In this document: positions 6,719 to 13,778 of the stretch, in pieces
How the letters are laid out: every line of letters begins with the position of its first letter
Position numbering within the stretch: the stretch's first letter is position 1
DNA from: Candidatus Dadabacteria bacterium
GTDB taxonomy: Bacteria; J088
Reading direction: 5' to 3'
NCBI GenBank assembly: GCA_003695505.1
Contig: RFIY01000272.1
Span: 1 to 13,778 of the forward strand
Length of the DNA stretch: 13,778 bases
Position numbers and translations under genes: made by a program
The notes under the pieces: generated by a model
Told to the model about the DNA's origin: nothing
The model's database searches: none
What the model saw: the letters and a program-made list of their open reading frames with translations, nothing else

Positions 6719-8054
6719 GCGCTCTCCGTGTAATATCGCCGGCTCCAAGAAACAAAACGACATCCCCGCTGGTGCAGACTTGTCCAAGATGGCGAACGAG
6801 TTCATCCGCAGCGACCCAGGTGGCATCGGGATGACCCGCCTGTTGCAGGGCCGCCGCAAACCGTGCGCCATCGACCCCCGTGCGCGGCCGTTCTCCGGCG
6901 GCATAGACATCGGTCACGACGACGCGATCTGGACGCAACAGCACAGACCGAAAGTCGTCCCAGAGATCCGCGAGCCGAGAAAAGCGGTGGGGCTGGAATA
7001 CCGCCGTCACTGGTTGTTGCCAGCGATGACGCGCCGCGTCCAGTGTCGCGCGAATCTCGGCAGGATGATGGCCGTAATCATCGACGACAATCGGGCCGCG
7101 GTCGCTGAGCACTTCAAAGCGCCGCTCGACCCCTGGAAAACTCGCCAGCGCTGCAGCCGCGTCCCGCACGGACGCGCCAGCTTCAATGGCGACACCGATC
7201 GCGGCCAGGGCGTTGCGAACATTGTGACGCCCGGCGAGGGGCAATACGACCTGCCCGACCGGCTCTCCATCGACGGTCAGCTCGAAACGCGTACCGTCAC
7301 CGACGTCGACCTTTCGCGCCTGCAAATCCGCCGGCGCATCGATCGCGAATGTTCGTACCGGACGTCGGATAAGCGGGCGCAGGGCGGCCAGCTCCGGGTC
7401 GTCCTGCCCGAGCAACACGGTTCCATAGAACGGGACGGCATTTGCGAACTCGACCACACCATCCTTGAGTGCGTCAAAGCTTCCCCAGTACTCCAGATGC
7501 TCGCGGTCAATATTGTTGATGACGGCAATCACGGGCCGCAGGCGCAGAAAACTGCCGTCGCTTTCATCTGCCTCGACGACAACCAGTTCCCCCTGCCCGA
7601 GCTTCCCATGCCCTCCAAGTGATTTGACGCGCCCGCCAATCACGACCGTCGGATCGAGGCCACATGTCTCCAGCACATGTGCAATCAGGCTCGTCGTCGT
7701 GGTCTTGCCGTGAGCACCGGCGACCGCCACTCCAGGCTTCAGCCGCATGAGCTCCGCCAGCATTTCGGCGCGATGAATGACCGGCACACGCAGCCGCTCC
7801 GCCTCTGTCAGCTCCGGATTGTCGTCCGGGATGGCCGTCGAACGGACCACGACGTCGGCATCCGCGACGTTCTCGGCTGCGTGTCCGATCGCGATCCGCG
7901 CGCCACCGGCTCGCAGGCATGCAATCACGTCGCCTTCGCGAACATCCGAACCCGACACGGCGTACCCGAGATCCAGCAGGATCTGCGCGAGTCCGTTCAT
8001 GCCGGTTCCGCCGATCCCGACGAAATGTACACGGTGAACGCGTCCGAGCTTCAT
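6693..8054 (-). CDS. murC: UDP-N-acetylmuramate--L-alanine ligase
   Basis: First Mur ligase: adds L-alanine to UDP-MurNAc with ATP in the cytoplasm. The 453 residues are a little shorter than in E. coli. Domain 1 has a Rossmann-like GIGGTGMNGLAQIL (13-26); most relatives have Glu where this has Gln in the GIAE position. Domain 2 has the P-loop GAHGKTTT (113-120), EADESDGSF (161-169), NNIDREHLEYWG (180-191) and GRHNVRNALAA (275-285). Domain 3 has DDYGHHPAEI (325-334) and QPHRFSR (354-360), both typical of MurC, and ends with LFLGAGDI. The start is firm: ATG overlaps the murG TGA in an ATGA, with GGAGG 7 nt before. It is followed by murB with a 26-nt overlap, placing consecutive steps of UDP-MurNAc-peptide synthesis side by side. 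Confidence 0.97.
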   Translation of the reverse strand: MKLGRVHRVHFVGIGGTGMNGLAQILLDLGYAVSGSDVREGDVIACLRAGGARIAIGHAAENVADADVVVRSTAIPDDNPELTEAERLRVPVIHRAEMLAELMRLKPGVAVAGAHGKTTTTSLIAHVLETCGLDPTVVIGGRVKSLGGHGKLGQGELVVVEADESDGSFLRLRPVIAVINNIDREHLEYWGSFDALKDGVVEFANAVPFYGTVLLGQDDPELAALRPLIRRPVRTFAIDAPADLQARKVDVGDGTRFELTVDGEPVGQVVLPLAGRHNVRNALAAIGVAIEAGASVRDAAAALASFPGVERRFEVLSDRGPIVVDDYGHHPAEIRATLDAARHRWQQPVTAVFQPHRFSRLADLWDDFRSVLLRPDRVVVTDVYAAGERPRTGVDGARFAAALQQAGHPDATWVAADELVRHLGQVCTSGDVVLFLGAGDITRRAHEFAETLA

Positions 8055-9097
8055 CGCACGTCCTCCAGTACATCGAGCAGGGCTTCCGGGTCGAATCGTT
8101 CCTTCTCCCCTTCGAGGCGTTCAATCGCCGCCCGCCTCGTATCCGGGCCGATCCACAGCTTCAGCGCCTGATCGAGTTCGTCCGCAAACTGATCGGATTC
8201 AGACACCACACATCCACCACCCCACTCGACGAACTTCGCGGCATTCGCATCCTGATGCCGATCAGCAGCGAAGGGATAGGGAACCAGAATCGCGGGCAGC
8301 CGCGCCGCCCCCAGCTCGGCGATCGTGGCCGCGCCGGCGCGGGCGATGGCAAGATCGGCCCGGGCGTACAGTGCAGGCATGTCATCGGCGTATTCGATCA
8401 GCTCGACGTTGACGTCCGGGTGCGTGGACCATGCGTCACGAGCCGCTTCCAGGTTCCCAGGCCCAGTCACATGAATCACCGTTGAGCACTTTACAACCGA
8501 TGGTAGTCCGGGCAGCGTCTCGTTCAATCTGCGTGCACCCTGACTGCCGCCGACAACGAGCAATACGGGTTGGTCGTCGGGTTGGCGGCGTTCGATATGC
8601 AGAAATGCCCGGCGGACCGGGATTCCGGCACGCACCGCGCGGGCGCGCGGCGTGTGGAGACGATCCGGATCGAGCGCGATCACGCCTTTTGCCCAACGGG
8701 CGAGTATGCGCCCGACACGACCCGGGATCGCATTCGGCTCAACCAGGACCAGTTGCCGCCGGGTAAGTGCAGCCACGAGTCCAACCGGAAACGCAACATA
8801 ACCACCGGTCGCAACGATATGGTCTGGCCGAACGCGTCGCACGATTCGCCAGGCGCGCCATAACGCAAATGGCTGCGACAACAGGCCGCGCAGGCGGCGC
8901 CAGACGCTTCCCGTTGTCAGCCCCGCCGCATGAATGGCAAAACGAAGCCAGCTCGAAGCCCGGAATGCACGATCTTCGACGGAACGGTCACCCGTGACAA
9001 AGATCGGGATATCACCGCGCGACTCGAGCACTTCGGCGAGCGCGATCGCCGGGTAGAGGTGCCCACCGGTTCCGCCGCCAGCGAACAGCACCCTCAC
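8051..9097 (-). CDS. murG: Lipid II synthase MurG (GlcNAc transferase)
   Basis: GT28 family, GT-B fold glycosyltransferase on the inner face of the membrane; it transfers GlcNAc from UDP-GlcNAc to lipid I to give lipid II. The 348 residues are normal. N-terminal glycine loop GGGTGGHLYPA (7-17), second loop VATGGYVAFP (95-104), NAIPGRVGR (122-130, where relatives usually have N two residues before the final R), C-domain loop VGGSQGARRLNE (182-193) and donor-binding ARAGAATIAE (252-261) with PYPFAADRHQDANA (273-286). It starts with GTG overlapping the ftsW stop as GTGA, with GGAGG 6 nt upstream. Its stop overlaps murC in an ATGA. Confidence 0.97.
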   Translation of the reverse strand: MRVLFAGGGTGGHLYPAIALAEVLESRGDIPIFVTGDRSVEDRAFRASSWLRFAIHAAGLTTGSVWRRLRGLLSQPFALWRAWRIVRRVRPDHIVATGGYVAFPVGLVAALTRRQLVLVEPNAIPGRVGRILARWAKGVIALDPDRLHTPRARAVRAGIPVRRAFLHIERRQPDDQPVLLVVGGSQGARRLNETLPGLPSVVKCSTVIHVTGPGNLEAARDAWSTHPDVNVELIEYADDMPALYARADLAIARAGAATIAELGAARLPAILVPYPFAADRHQDANAAKFVEWGGGCVVSESDQFADELDQALKLWIGPDTRRAAIERLEGEKERFDPEALLDVLEDVR

Positions 9098-10185
9098 GCA
9101 ACACCTCCGAGGTCGCGCTCGATGCGATGCAGGATGCCCAGCAGGCCAAGCGAAGCGACCAGCGTACTGCCACCGTAGCTGACGAACGGCAGTGCGATGC
9201 CCTTGGTTGGCGCGAGTCCCGTGACCACTGCGAGATTGATCAGGGCGGCAAACCCGAACAACAACAGCGCCCCTGTAACGACGTAACGGGCGAAAGCATC
9301 GGTGGTACAGCGTGTGGCCAGCCGCCAGATCTCAAAGAGCAACCACCCCGTCAATGCGAGCACGAGCAGGGTGCCAACCAGCCCAACCTCTTCACCGATC
9401 ACCGCCAGGATGAAATCTGTATGTGCTTCTGGCAGGTAGAACAACTTCTGCACCCCCAGCCCAAGGCCTCGGCCTGTCAGGCCACCGCTGCCAAGCGCGA
9501 GATAACTTTGCACGAGTTGAAAGCCGTACGCCTGCGCGTCTGCCCATGGGTCAAGAAATGCAAGTACCCGTCCCCGTTTGTACGGACTGGAGATGATCAC
9601 CTGCCAGGCCACGATTGCGCCGGCACCACACACACCGGTGAGCAGTTGCCACGGCGCGCCGGAGAGCCACAGGAATACGAGCAGAACCAGGCCGAGCAGG
9701 ACTGCACCGCCAAAGTCCGGTTGGGCCCCTACAAGGATGATCAGCAACCCGGACACGCCCATCAACGTGACGTACCGATCCGCTGGCGGCCTGTCTTCGC
9801 GAAACATCTGACTGCTGAGCAACTTCGCAAGCAGCAGCACAAAGACCGGCCGCGCAAACTCACTCGGCTGGATATTCAATGGCCCGAGTCGGATCCAGCG
9901 TCCCGCGCCCTTGTGTACCGACGCGATTCCCGCCAGATCCATCACGCCAAGGACAACCAGCAATGTCAGAAATGCGACCGGCGCAATCATCTTCCAGAAT
10001 TTCAGAGAGAATCGCGACGCGGCAAAAAAGGCGACCAGTCCAACGGCCATCCATAGCAACTGCCGAAAAACGAAGTAATACTCGCTGTCGTATCGAGTCA
10101 GAGCGAGCGGCATGCTCGCCGTGTACACCGCCACGAGTCCAACCATCATCAGGCCGACTGCCGGTATCAGCACGCGGGAATTCAC
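9094..10185 (-). CDS. ftsW: Septal peptidoglycan glycosyltransferase FtsW (SEDS family)
   Basis: Polytopic inner-membrane protein that polymerises lipid II at the septum together with the transpeptidase FtsI. The 363 residues contain about ten hydrophobic segments. SEDS motifs: GAGRWIRLG (93-101), QPSEFARP (106-113, with Arg where Lys is usual), LPEAHTDFI (251-259) with D257 as the likely catalytic Asp, IGEEVGL (263-269) and PFVSYGGS (333-340). GTG start with AGGAGG 7 nt before it and a stop codon 18 nt upstream in frame, so the start is firm. Transmembrane helix 1 begins within five residues, so the N-terminal cytoplasmic tail of about 45 residues known in E. coli is absent. It overlaps murD by GTGA and murG by GTGA. 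FtsW rather than RodA is inferred from its place between murD and murG. Confidence 0.95.
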   Translation of the reverse strand: MNSRVLIPAVGLMMVGLVAVYTASMPLALTRYDSEYYFVFRQLLWMAVGLVAFFAASRFSLKFWKMIAPVAFLTLLVVLGVMDLAGIASVHKGAGRWIRLGPLNIQPSEFARPVFVLLLAKLLSSQMFREDRPPADRYVTLMGVSGLLIILVGAQPDFGGAVLLGLVLLVFLWLSGAPWQLLTGVCGAGAIVAWQVIISSPYKRGRVLAFLDPWADAQAYGFQLVQSYLALGSGGLTGRGLGLGVQKLFYLPEAHTDFILAVIGEEVGLVGTLLVLALTGWLLFEIWRLATRCTTDAFARYVVTGALLLFGFAALINLAVVTGLAPTKGIALPFVSYGGSTLVASLGLLGILHRIERDLGGVA

Positions 10186-11528
10186 GAACCGGCCTCCTGA
10201 TCAAGCGACGCCACAGCCTCGCGAAAGGCCAGCCCGCGTTCCGCATAACTCGCGAATTCATCGAAGGAGCTGGTTCCCGGAGCGAGCAATACGACGTCGC
10301 CGGCGTTGGCCTCGCGGGCGACAACGCGAACCGCATCGATGAGCTTGTCGGAGACATGCACGTCGAGACGTTCTTGCCAGGCATCGCGGATTGCATCTGC
10401 GGATTCTCCAAATGCGTAGACGCGAATCGTAGACGGAATGATCGCGTCGATGACGCTGCCCCAGTTCAGTCCTTTGTCTTTGCCACCGGCGAGCAACCGC
10501 ACGGGTCCGCCGGCGGTCTGCACAGCGGCGACGAGTGCGTGCAGATTGGTGGCCTTCGAATCGTTGACCCAGGTGACCCCGCGTCGCTCGGCAACGACTT
10601 CGAAGCGGTGTGCCAATGGCTCAAATCGTTGCAAGGCTGCGCTGATCTGCTCCACCGACGCCCCCGTAGACCAGGCCGCCAGCGCCGCCATCGCGGCATT
10701 TTCGATGAACGGGATCTTTTCGCGGACGTCAGCCAGCGAAAGATTCGCTTGCCGCTTGCCAAAGAACAGCAGCAATTCGTCGTCGCGAATCGAGGCGCCA
10801 CGCTCCACGGTGGCGGGATCGAGCCCTTCCCCGACGATCGCCCGCATGGCCGCGCTGTCTGGCGCAAAATCGGCGAGTTCCCGCGGCACGATCAGCAATT
10901 GCTCCGGCGTCATCTCGCGCGCGATGCGTTCTTTCGCGGTGCGATATTCGGTCAGATCGCTATGCCAGTCAAGATGATCCGGCGCCAGATTGGTCACGAT
11001 TGCGACCTCAGGCGAAAATGCTTCGGCATACATCAGCTGAAAACTGCTGACCTCGAGAATCGCGCGCTCCACCCGCGTTTCTGACATCAGCAGCTCGCCG
11101 ACCGGCGTACCATAATTGGCGCCAAGTGCGGTTTCGAATCCACTTTCACGAAAGATTTCCGCGAGCATCGCGCAAACCGTGCTTTTCCCGTTGGTACCGG
11201 TCACCGCGACCGTCAATGCAGGTCGGGCCGCACTCCACAGGTCGAGATCCGAGCAGCCGCGCCCGCTGTCACGAACTGCCGCGACCAACGGGTGCGTCGG
11301 GGGAATACCAGGACTGATGACCCAACGCGCCGCATCCGTGGCCAGGACTGCATCCGCGGGACGCACTTCGACCAAATCCGCGAGCACCTCTGCGGCCTTG
11401 CCCAATGCACCCGGATCATCGTCGGCCAGCACCACACCGGCGCCTTCGGCCGCAAGATAACGTGCCGCAGCAACACCCGTCCGCCCTGCTCCGATCACGC
11501 CCCAGTGCTGGCCTTCGTAACGTCCCAC
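10182..11528 (-). CDS. murD: UDP-N-acetylmuramoyl-L-alanine--D-glutamate ligase
   Basis: Second Mur ligase: adds D-glutamate to UDP-MurNAc-L-Ala with ATP. The chosen start gives 448 residues, near the usual length. Numbered from it: GVIGAGRTG (10-18) in domain 1, P-loop GTNGKST (111-117), EVSSFQL (159-165), NLAPDHLDWH (180-189), FEPLAHRFE (302-310), NDSKATN (322-328), GGKDKG (348-353) and SFDEFASYAERG (421-432), the substrate-side motif of MurD. The HNxxN stretch usual at the end of domain 2 reads IPFIENAAMAALAA, so it is degenerate. The frame runs upstream to 11618 inside mraY, but the GTG at 11528 has GAGG about 5 nt before it and starts 2 nt after the mraY stop. Confidence 0.95.
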   Translation of the reverse strand: MGRYEGQHWGVIGAGRTGVAAARYLAAEGAGVVLADDDPGALGKAAEVLADLVEVRPADAVLATDAARWVISPGIPPTHPLVAAVRDSGRGCSDLDLWSAARPALTVAVTGTNGKSTVCAMLAEIFRESGFETALGANYGTPVGELLMSETRVERAILEVSSFQLMYAEAFSPEVAIVTNLAPDHLDWHSDLTEYRTAKERIAREMTPEQLLIVPRELADFAPDSAAMRAIVGEGLDPATVERGASIRDDELLLFFGKRQANLSLADVREKIPFIENAAMAALAAWSTGASVEQISAALQRFEPLAHRFEVVAERRGVTWVNDSKATNLHALVAAVQTAGGPVRLLAGGKDKGLNWGSVIDAIIPSTIRVYAFGESADAIRDAWQERLDVHVSDKLIDAVRVVAREANAGDVVLLAPGTSSFDEFASYAERGLAFREAVASLDQEAGS

Positions 11529-11530
11529 AG

Positions 11531-12607
11531 TTACCTCAGCTTCAGTGTTGCGAGTCCGGCAATCGCCAGGACGATGGAAATGATCCAGAAACGGACCACG
11601 ACTTTGGTTTCGGGCCAACCGATCAATTCGAAATGGTGATGCAGGGGCGCCATTCTGAATACCCGTCGCCCGGTACGCTTGAACCAGGCGACCTGGATCA
11701 TGACGCTGAGCGCTTCAGCGACGAAGACGCCCCCAACCAGTACCAGCAGAAATTCCTGCTTGACCATGACGGCCAGCATCCCGATGACGCCACCCAGAGT
11801 CAACGCTCCCGTGTCGCCCATGAAAATATCCGCCGGATACGCGTTGTACCAGAGGAATCCCATTCCGGCGCCGATCAGAGCAGCAATGACGACCGTCAGC
11901 TCGCCACTTTGTGGCGAAAACGGGATGCGAAGATAGTCCGCGATTTCGACATGGCCGCTTGCGTAGGCAAAGATACCGTAGGTCGCCAGTACGATCAGCG
12001 ACACACCGATCGCCAGCCCATCGAGGCCGTCCGTCAGGTTGACAGCGTTGGATGCACCAACGATGACGAGCGTCGCAAACGGCAGATAGAGCCAGCCCAG
12101 ATCAAAGAGCGGATGCTTCAGAAACGGCACATAGAGCGACGTCGAGTACGCCGGATCCAGCAACAGGAAGCCCGACATGGCGCCAGCGGCCGCGAACTGA
12201 ACGAACAGCTTCCCCTTCGGGGACACGCCTCGACTATCTCGCTGTCGGGCGTTGATCCAGTCATCGACGAAACCGAGCAGTCCATAAGACAACAGAATCC
12301 CGAGAAGGTAATAGTTGAACCGATGATCCAGACGTCCCCAGAACAGCACCGAAATCAGGGTGCCACCCAGGATCAGCAGCCCACCCATGGTCGGTGTCCC
12401 CTGCTTGGACTTGTGGCTCTCCGGGCCATCGTCGCGAATGACCTGTTCGAACTGCATGCGACGCAACCACGGGATCACGACACGCGCCAACATCCAGACA
12501 AACACCAGGGAAGTGATCGCCGCACCCGCTGCACGAAACGTGATGTAGTGGAACACGTTGAATGCGGACCAGAATTCTGCCAGCGGCGTCAGCAACGCGT
12601 ACAGCAT
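11531..12607 (-). CDS. mraY: Phospho-MurNAc-pentapeptide translocase MraY
   Basis: Integral membrane enzyme that transfers phospho-MurNAc-pentapeptide from UDP to undecaprenyl phosphate, making lipid I. The chosen start gives 358 residues, the usual length, beginning MLYALLTPLAEFWSAFNVF like proteobacterial relatives. Motifs: SHKSKQGTPTMGG (64-76), GFVDDW (112-117) with the conserved D115-D116 pair, NAVNLTDGLDGLA (187-199), FMGDTGAL (262-269) with D265, and PLHHHFE (321-327). About ten hydrophobic segments are present. The frame is open 27 codons further upstream within murF, but ATG 12607 shares one base with the murF TGA (TGATG) and has an AGGGGG site before it. The murD start follows 2 nt after its stop. 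Confidence 0.97.
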   Translation of the reverse strand: MLYALLTPLAEFWSAFNVFHYITFRAAGAAITSLVFVWMLARVVIPWLRRMQFEQVIRDDGPESHKSKQGTPTMGGLLILGGTLISVLFWGRLDHRFNYYLLGILLSYGLLGFVDDWINARQRDSRGVSPKGKLFVQFAAAGAMSGFLLLDPAYSTSLYVPFLKHPLFDLGWLYLPFATLVIVGASNAVNLTDGLDGLAIGVSLIVLATYGIFAYASGHVEIADYLRIPFSPQSGELTVVIAALIGAGMGFLWYNAYPADIFMGDTGALTLGGVIGMLAVMVKQEFLLVLVGGVFVAEALSVMIQVAWFKRTGRRVFRMAPLHHHFELIGWPETKVVVRFWIISIVLAIAGLATLKLR

Positions 12608-13778
12608 CACAGCCCCCTTCTGCGGAGCGCCGCGTACAGGCCGCTGCCATTGGCGCCCTTGACCGCAGCCAGAACGCCAGGCTGCCACTCGGCAAGCACC
12701 TGTTCAACGGCTTCGTCCGCATCGCGTGCGACAGATACCGGGCAACCGCGGCAACGGAGAGATTCAGCCAGCTCGCCCTCGACAGCGATCACGCGGTCAA
12801 GCGGCATCGCCAACAATGCAGCCGCAACCTCGTCGTGCAGCGCGGCGGACGCACTGCCCAGCTCGCGCATGTCGGCGAGAACGAGACGCGGGGGCAGCGG
12901 CACCTGAGACAGCCACCGCGCAAAGGCGAGAAACGATTCCGGGCTGGCATTGTAGCTGTCATCCAGCAGCCAGCCTCCGCGCAACGCGCGAAGCGTCATT
13001 CGTCCTGACGGCGATTCCAGATCGGAAAGTCGCTCCAGAGCCGCTGCGCGACGAAAGCCGCACTCGCGGACGATCGCCCATGCGGCGGCGAGGTTCGCGG
13101 AGAAATGGGCGCCGTGCACGCCGACGACGCGCGTCAGATGCTGGTGCTGATCGACAAGCGAGAATTGCGTACCTGTCGGAAACACGATACGCCGTGCGCG
13201 CGCGTCGTATTGACCTCCGGAACCGATCCGCACCTGTTCGATACCCGACGGTACCCAGGCGTCGTATTGCGTACCCACGGTCAGCACCCGGCGCGGCGCT
13301 TCGGCGACGCGCAGCATTTCCGCCTTGGCCGCGACGACATCTTGCTGGTTTTCGAAATGACCGAGATGCGCACGTCCAGCCGGCAGCAATACGCCGAGAT
13401 CGGGGCGGACGAGACTGGTCAGCGCACCGATTTCGCCAGCGGCGTTCATGCCCAGCTCGAGCACCCACGCGCGCGATCGCAGCGACGCTTCGAAAATCGA
13501 CAGCGGCACGCCAATCTGATTATTGAAATTCCCTTTCGTCACGCTGACCCCGCGTCCGGCCAGTTGCGAGACAAAGTGCTTGGCCGTGGTCTTGCCTGCA
13601 CTTCCGGTCAGCGTGACAACCGTTCCGCGGTAGGCTCGGCGCTTCATTTCCGCGAGCTGCATCAATGCATCAAGGGTATTGTCGACACGATAGACGGCGA
13701 CAGTTTCCGGCAATGCCGATGCAAGGTCGCGCTCGACCACAACGCCGGTGGCGCCGCGTGCGACCGCGTCTGCGGCAA
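12607..13778 (-). CDS. murF: UDP-MurNAc-tripeptide--D-Ala-D-Ala ligase MurF, 5' end outside window
   Basis: Last cytoplasmic Mur ligase; joins D-Ala-D-Ala (from Ddl) to the UDP-MurNAc-tripeptide. The frame is open to the right edge, and residues just before the GTG at 13740 (ADAVARGATGVVVE) fit MurF domain 1, so that GTG is not the true start and perhaps 60-70 N-terminal residues are missing. Counting from it: P-loop TGSAGKTT (45-52), GNFNNQIGVPLS (70-81), ELGMNAAGEIGAL (95-107), DDSYNASPES (260-269), ADMRELGSASAALHDEV (289-305) and KGANGSGLY (361-369). Two family spots differ: the usual N-x-G-x-AH reads PAGRAH (120-125), and PGrHNxxN reads HGAHFSAN (209-216). The rest of the dcw cluster (murE, ftsI, ftsL, mraW, mraZ) would be expected upstream. 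Confidence 0.93.
   Translation of the reverse strand, partial: AADAVARGATGVVVERDLASALPETVAVYRVDNTLDALMQLAEMKRRAYRGTVVTLTGSAGKTTAKHFVSQLAGRGVSVTKGNFNNQIGVPLSIFEASLRSRAWVLELGMNAAGEIGALTSLVRPDLGVLLPAGRAHLGHFENQQDVVAAKAEMLRVAEAPRRVLTVGTQYDAWVPSGIEQVRIGSGGQYDARARRIVFPTGTQFSLVDQHQHLTRVVGVHGAHFSANLAAAWAIVRECGFRRAAALERLSDLESPSGRMTLRALRGGWLLDDSYNASPESFLAFARWLSQVPLPPRLVLADMRELGSASAALHDEVAAALLAMPLDRVIAVEGELAESLRCRGCPVSVARDADEAVEQVLAEWQPGVLAAVKGANGSGLYAALRRRGL

Noticed and set aside
6719-6910. 64-residue N-terminal extension of MurB
   Set aside because: It lies wholly over murC, does not resemble MurB, and a good Shine-Dalgarno site marks the ATG at 6718.
9127-10056. 309-codon open frame on the plus strand over ftsW
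   Set aside because: The product is an extremely Q-, R- and K-rich hydrophilic mirror of the membrane helices of FtsW. It has no domain and no support for a start.
12608-12688. 27-residue N-terminal extension of MraY
   Set aside because: It is R/Q/G-rich sequence over murF. The family begins at the MLYALL start, which overlaps the murF stop in the usual way.
11405-12907. 500-codon open frame on the plus strand over mraY and murF
   Set aside because: It is antisense to two clear genes. Its product is rich in Q, H, R and D without any recognisable domain, as expected of an antisense shadow in GC-rich coding DNA.
1-13778. CRISPR arrays, tRNA or rRNA genes, insertion sequences
   Set aside because: I looked for spaced direct repeats, cloverleaf-like segments and transposase motifs and saw none. 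The window is almost filled by recognised genes.

Overview
This window carries the 3' two thirds of a division and cell wall (dcw) cluster, all on the minus strand and read right to left: murF (5' end cut by the window) - mraY - murD - ftsW - murG - murC - murB - ddl - ftsQ - ftsA - ftsZ. A convergent plus-strand gene for a GH36-type alpha-galactosidase enters from the left edge (its 5' part is outside). The gene order, the GC-rich codons and strong Shine-Dalgarno sites before almost every gene point to a Gram-negative proteobacterium. Gammaproteobacteria are my best guess at low confidence, because ftsZ is not followed by lpxC, MurB is of the short type II and FtsZ is divergent.

Layout. 1-1251: partial alpha-galactosidase (+). 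1252-1557: intergenic space between convergent genes, with three stem-loops: an intrinsic terminator for the leftward dcw transcript (1397-1427), a 12-bp perfect inverted repeat whose 32-nt loop holds a canonical G-quadruplex motif (1440-1495), and a small hairpin just after the ftsZ stop (1520-1537). 1558-4819: ftsZ, ftsA and ftsQ. 4807-13778: eight genes packed with overlaps of 1-26 nt or a 2-nt gap, which looks like one translationally coupled transcript.

How it works together. MurF, MraY, MurD, MurG, MurC, MurB and Ddl supply steps from UDP-GlcNAc-enolpyruvate and D-Ala-D-Ala through lipid I and lipid II. FtsW polymerises lipid II at the septum. FtsQ links and regulates the periplasmic divisome. 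FtsA tethers the FtsZ ring to the membrane.

The main oddities are in the division proteins. The FtsQ homologue has no cytoplasmic tail and no full transmembrane helix; it starts with what looks like a lipoprotein signal peptide (lipobox L12-G13-A14-C15). FtsZ has Lys in place of the middle Gly of the GGGTGTG nucleotide-binding signature. ftsZ also has two in-frame starts, each with a good Shine-Dalgarno site, which would give proteins of 382 or 417 residues. No mobile elements, tRNA or rRNA genes or CRISPR arrays were seen.
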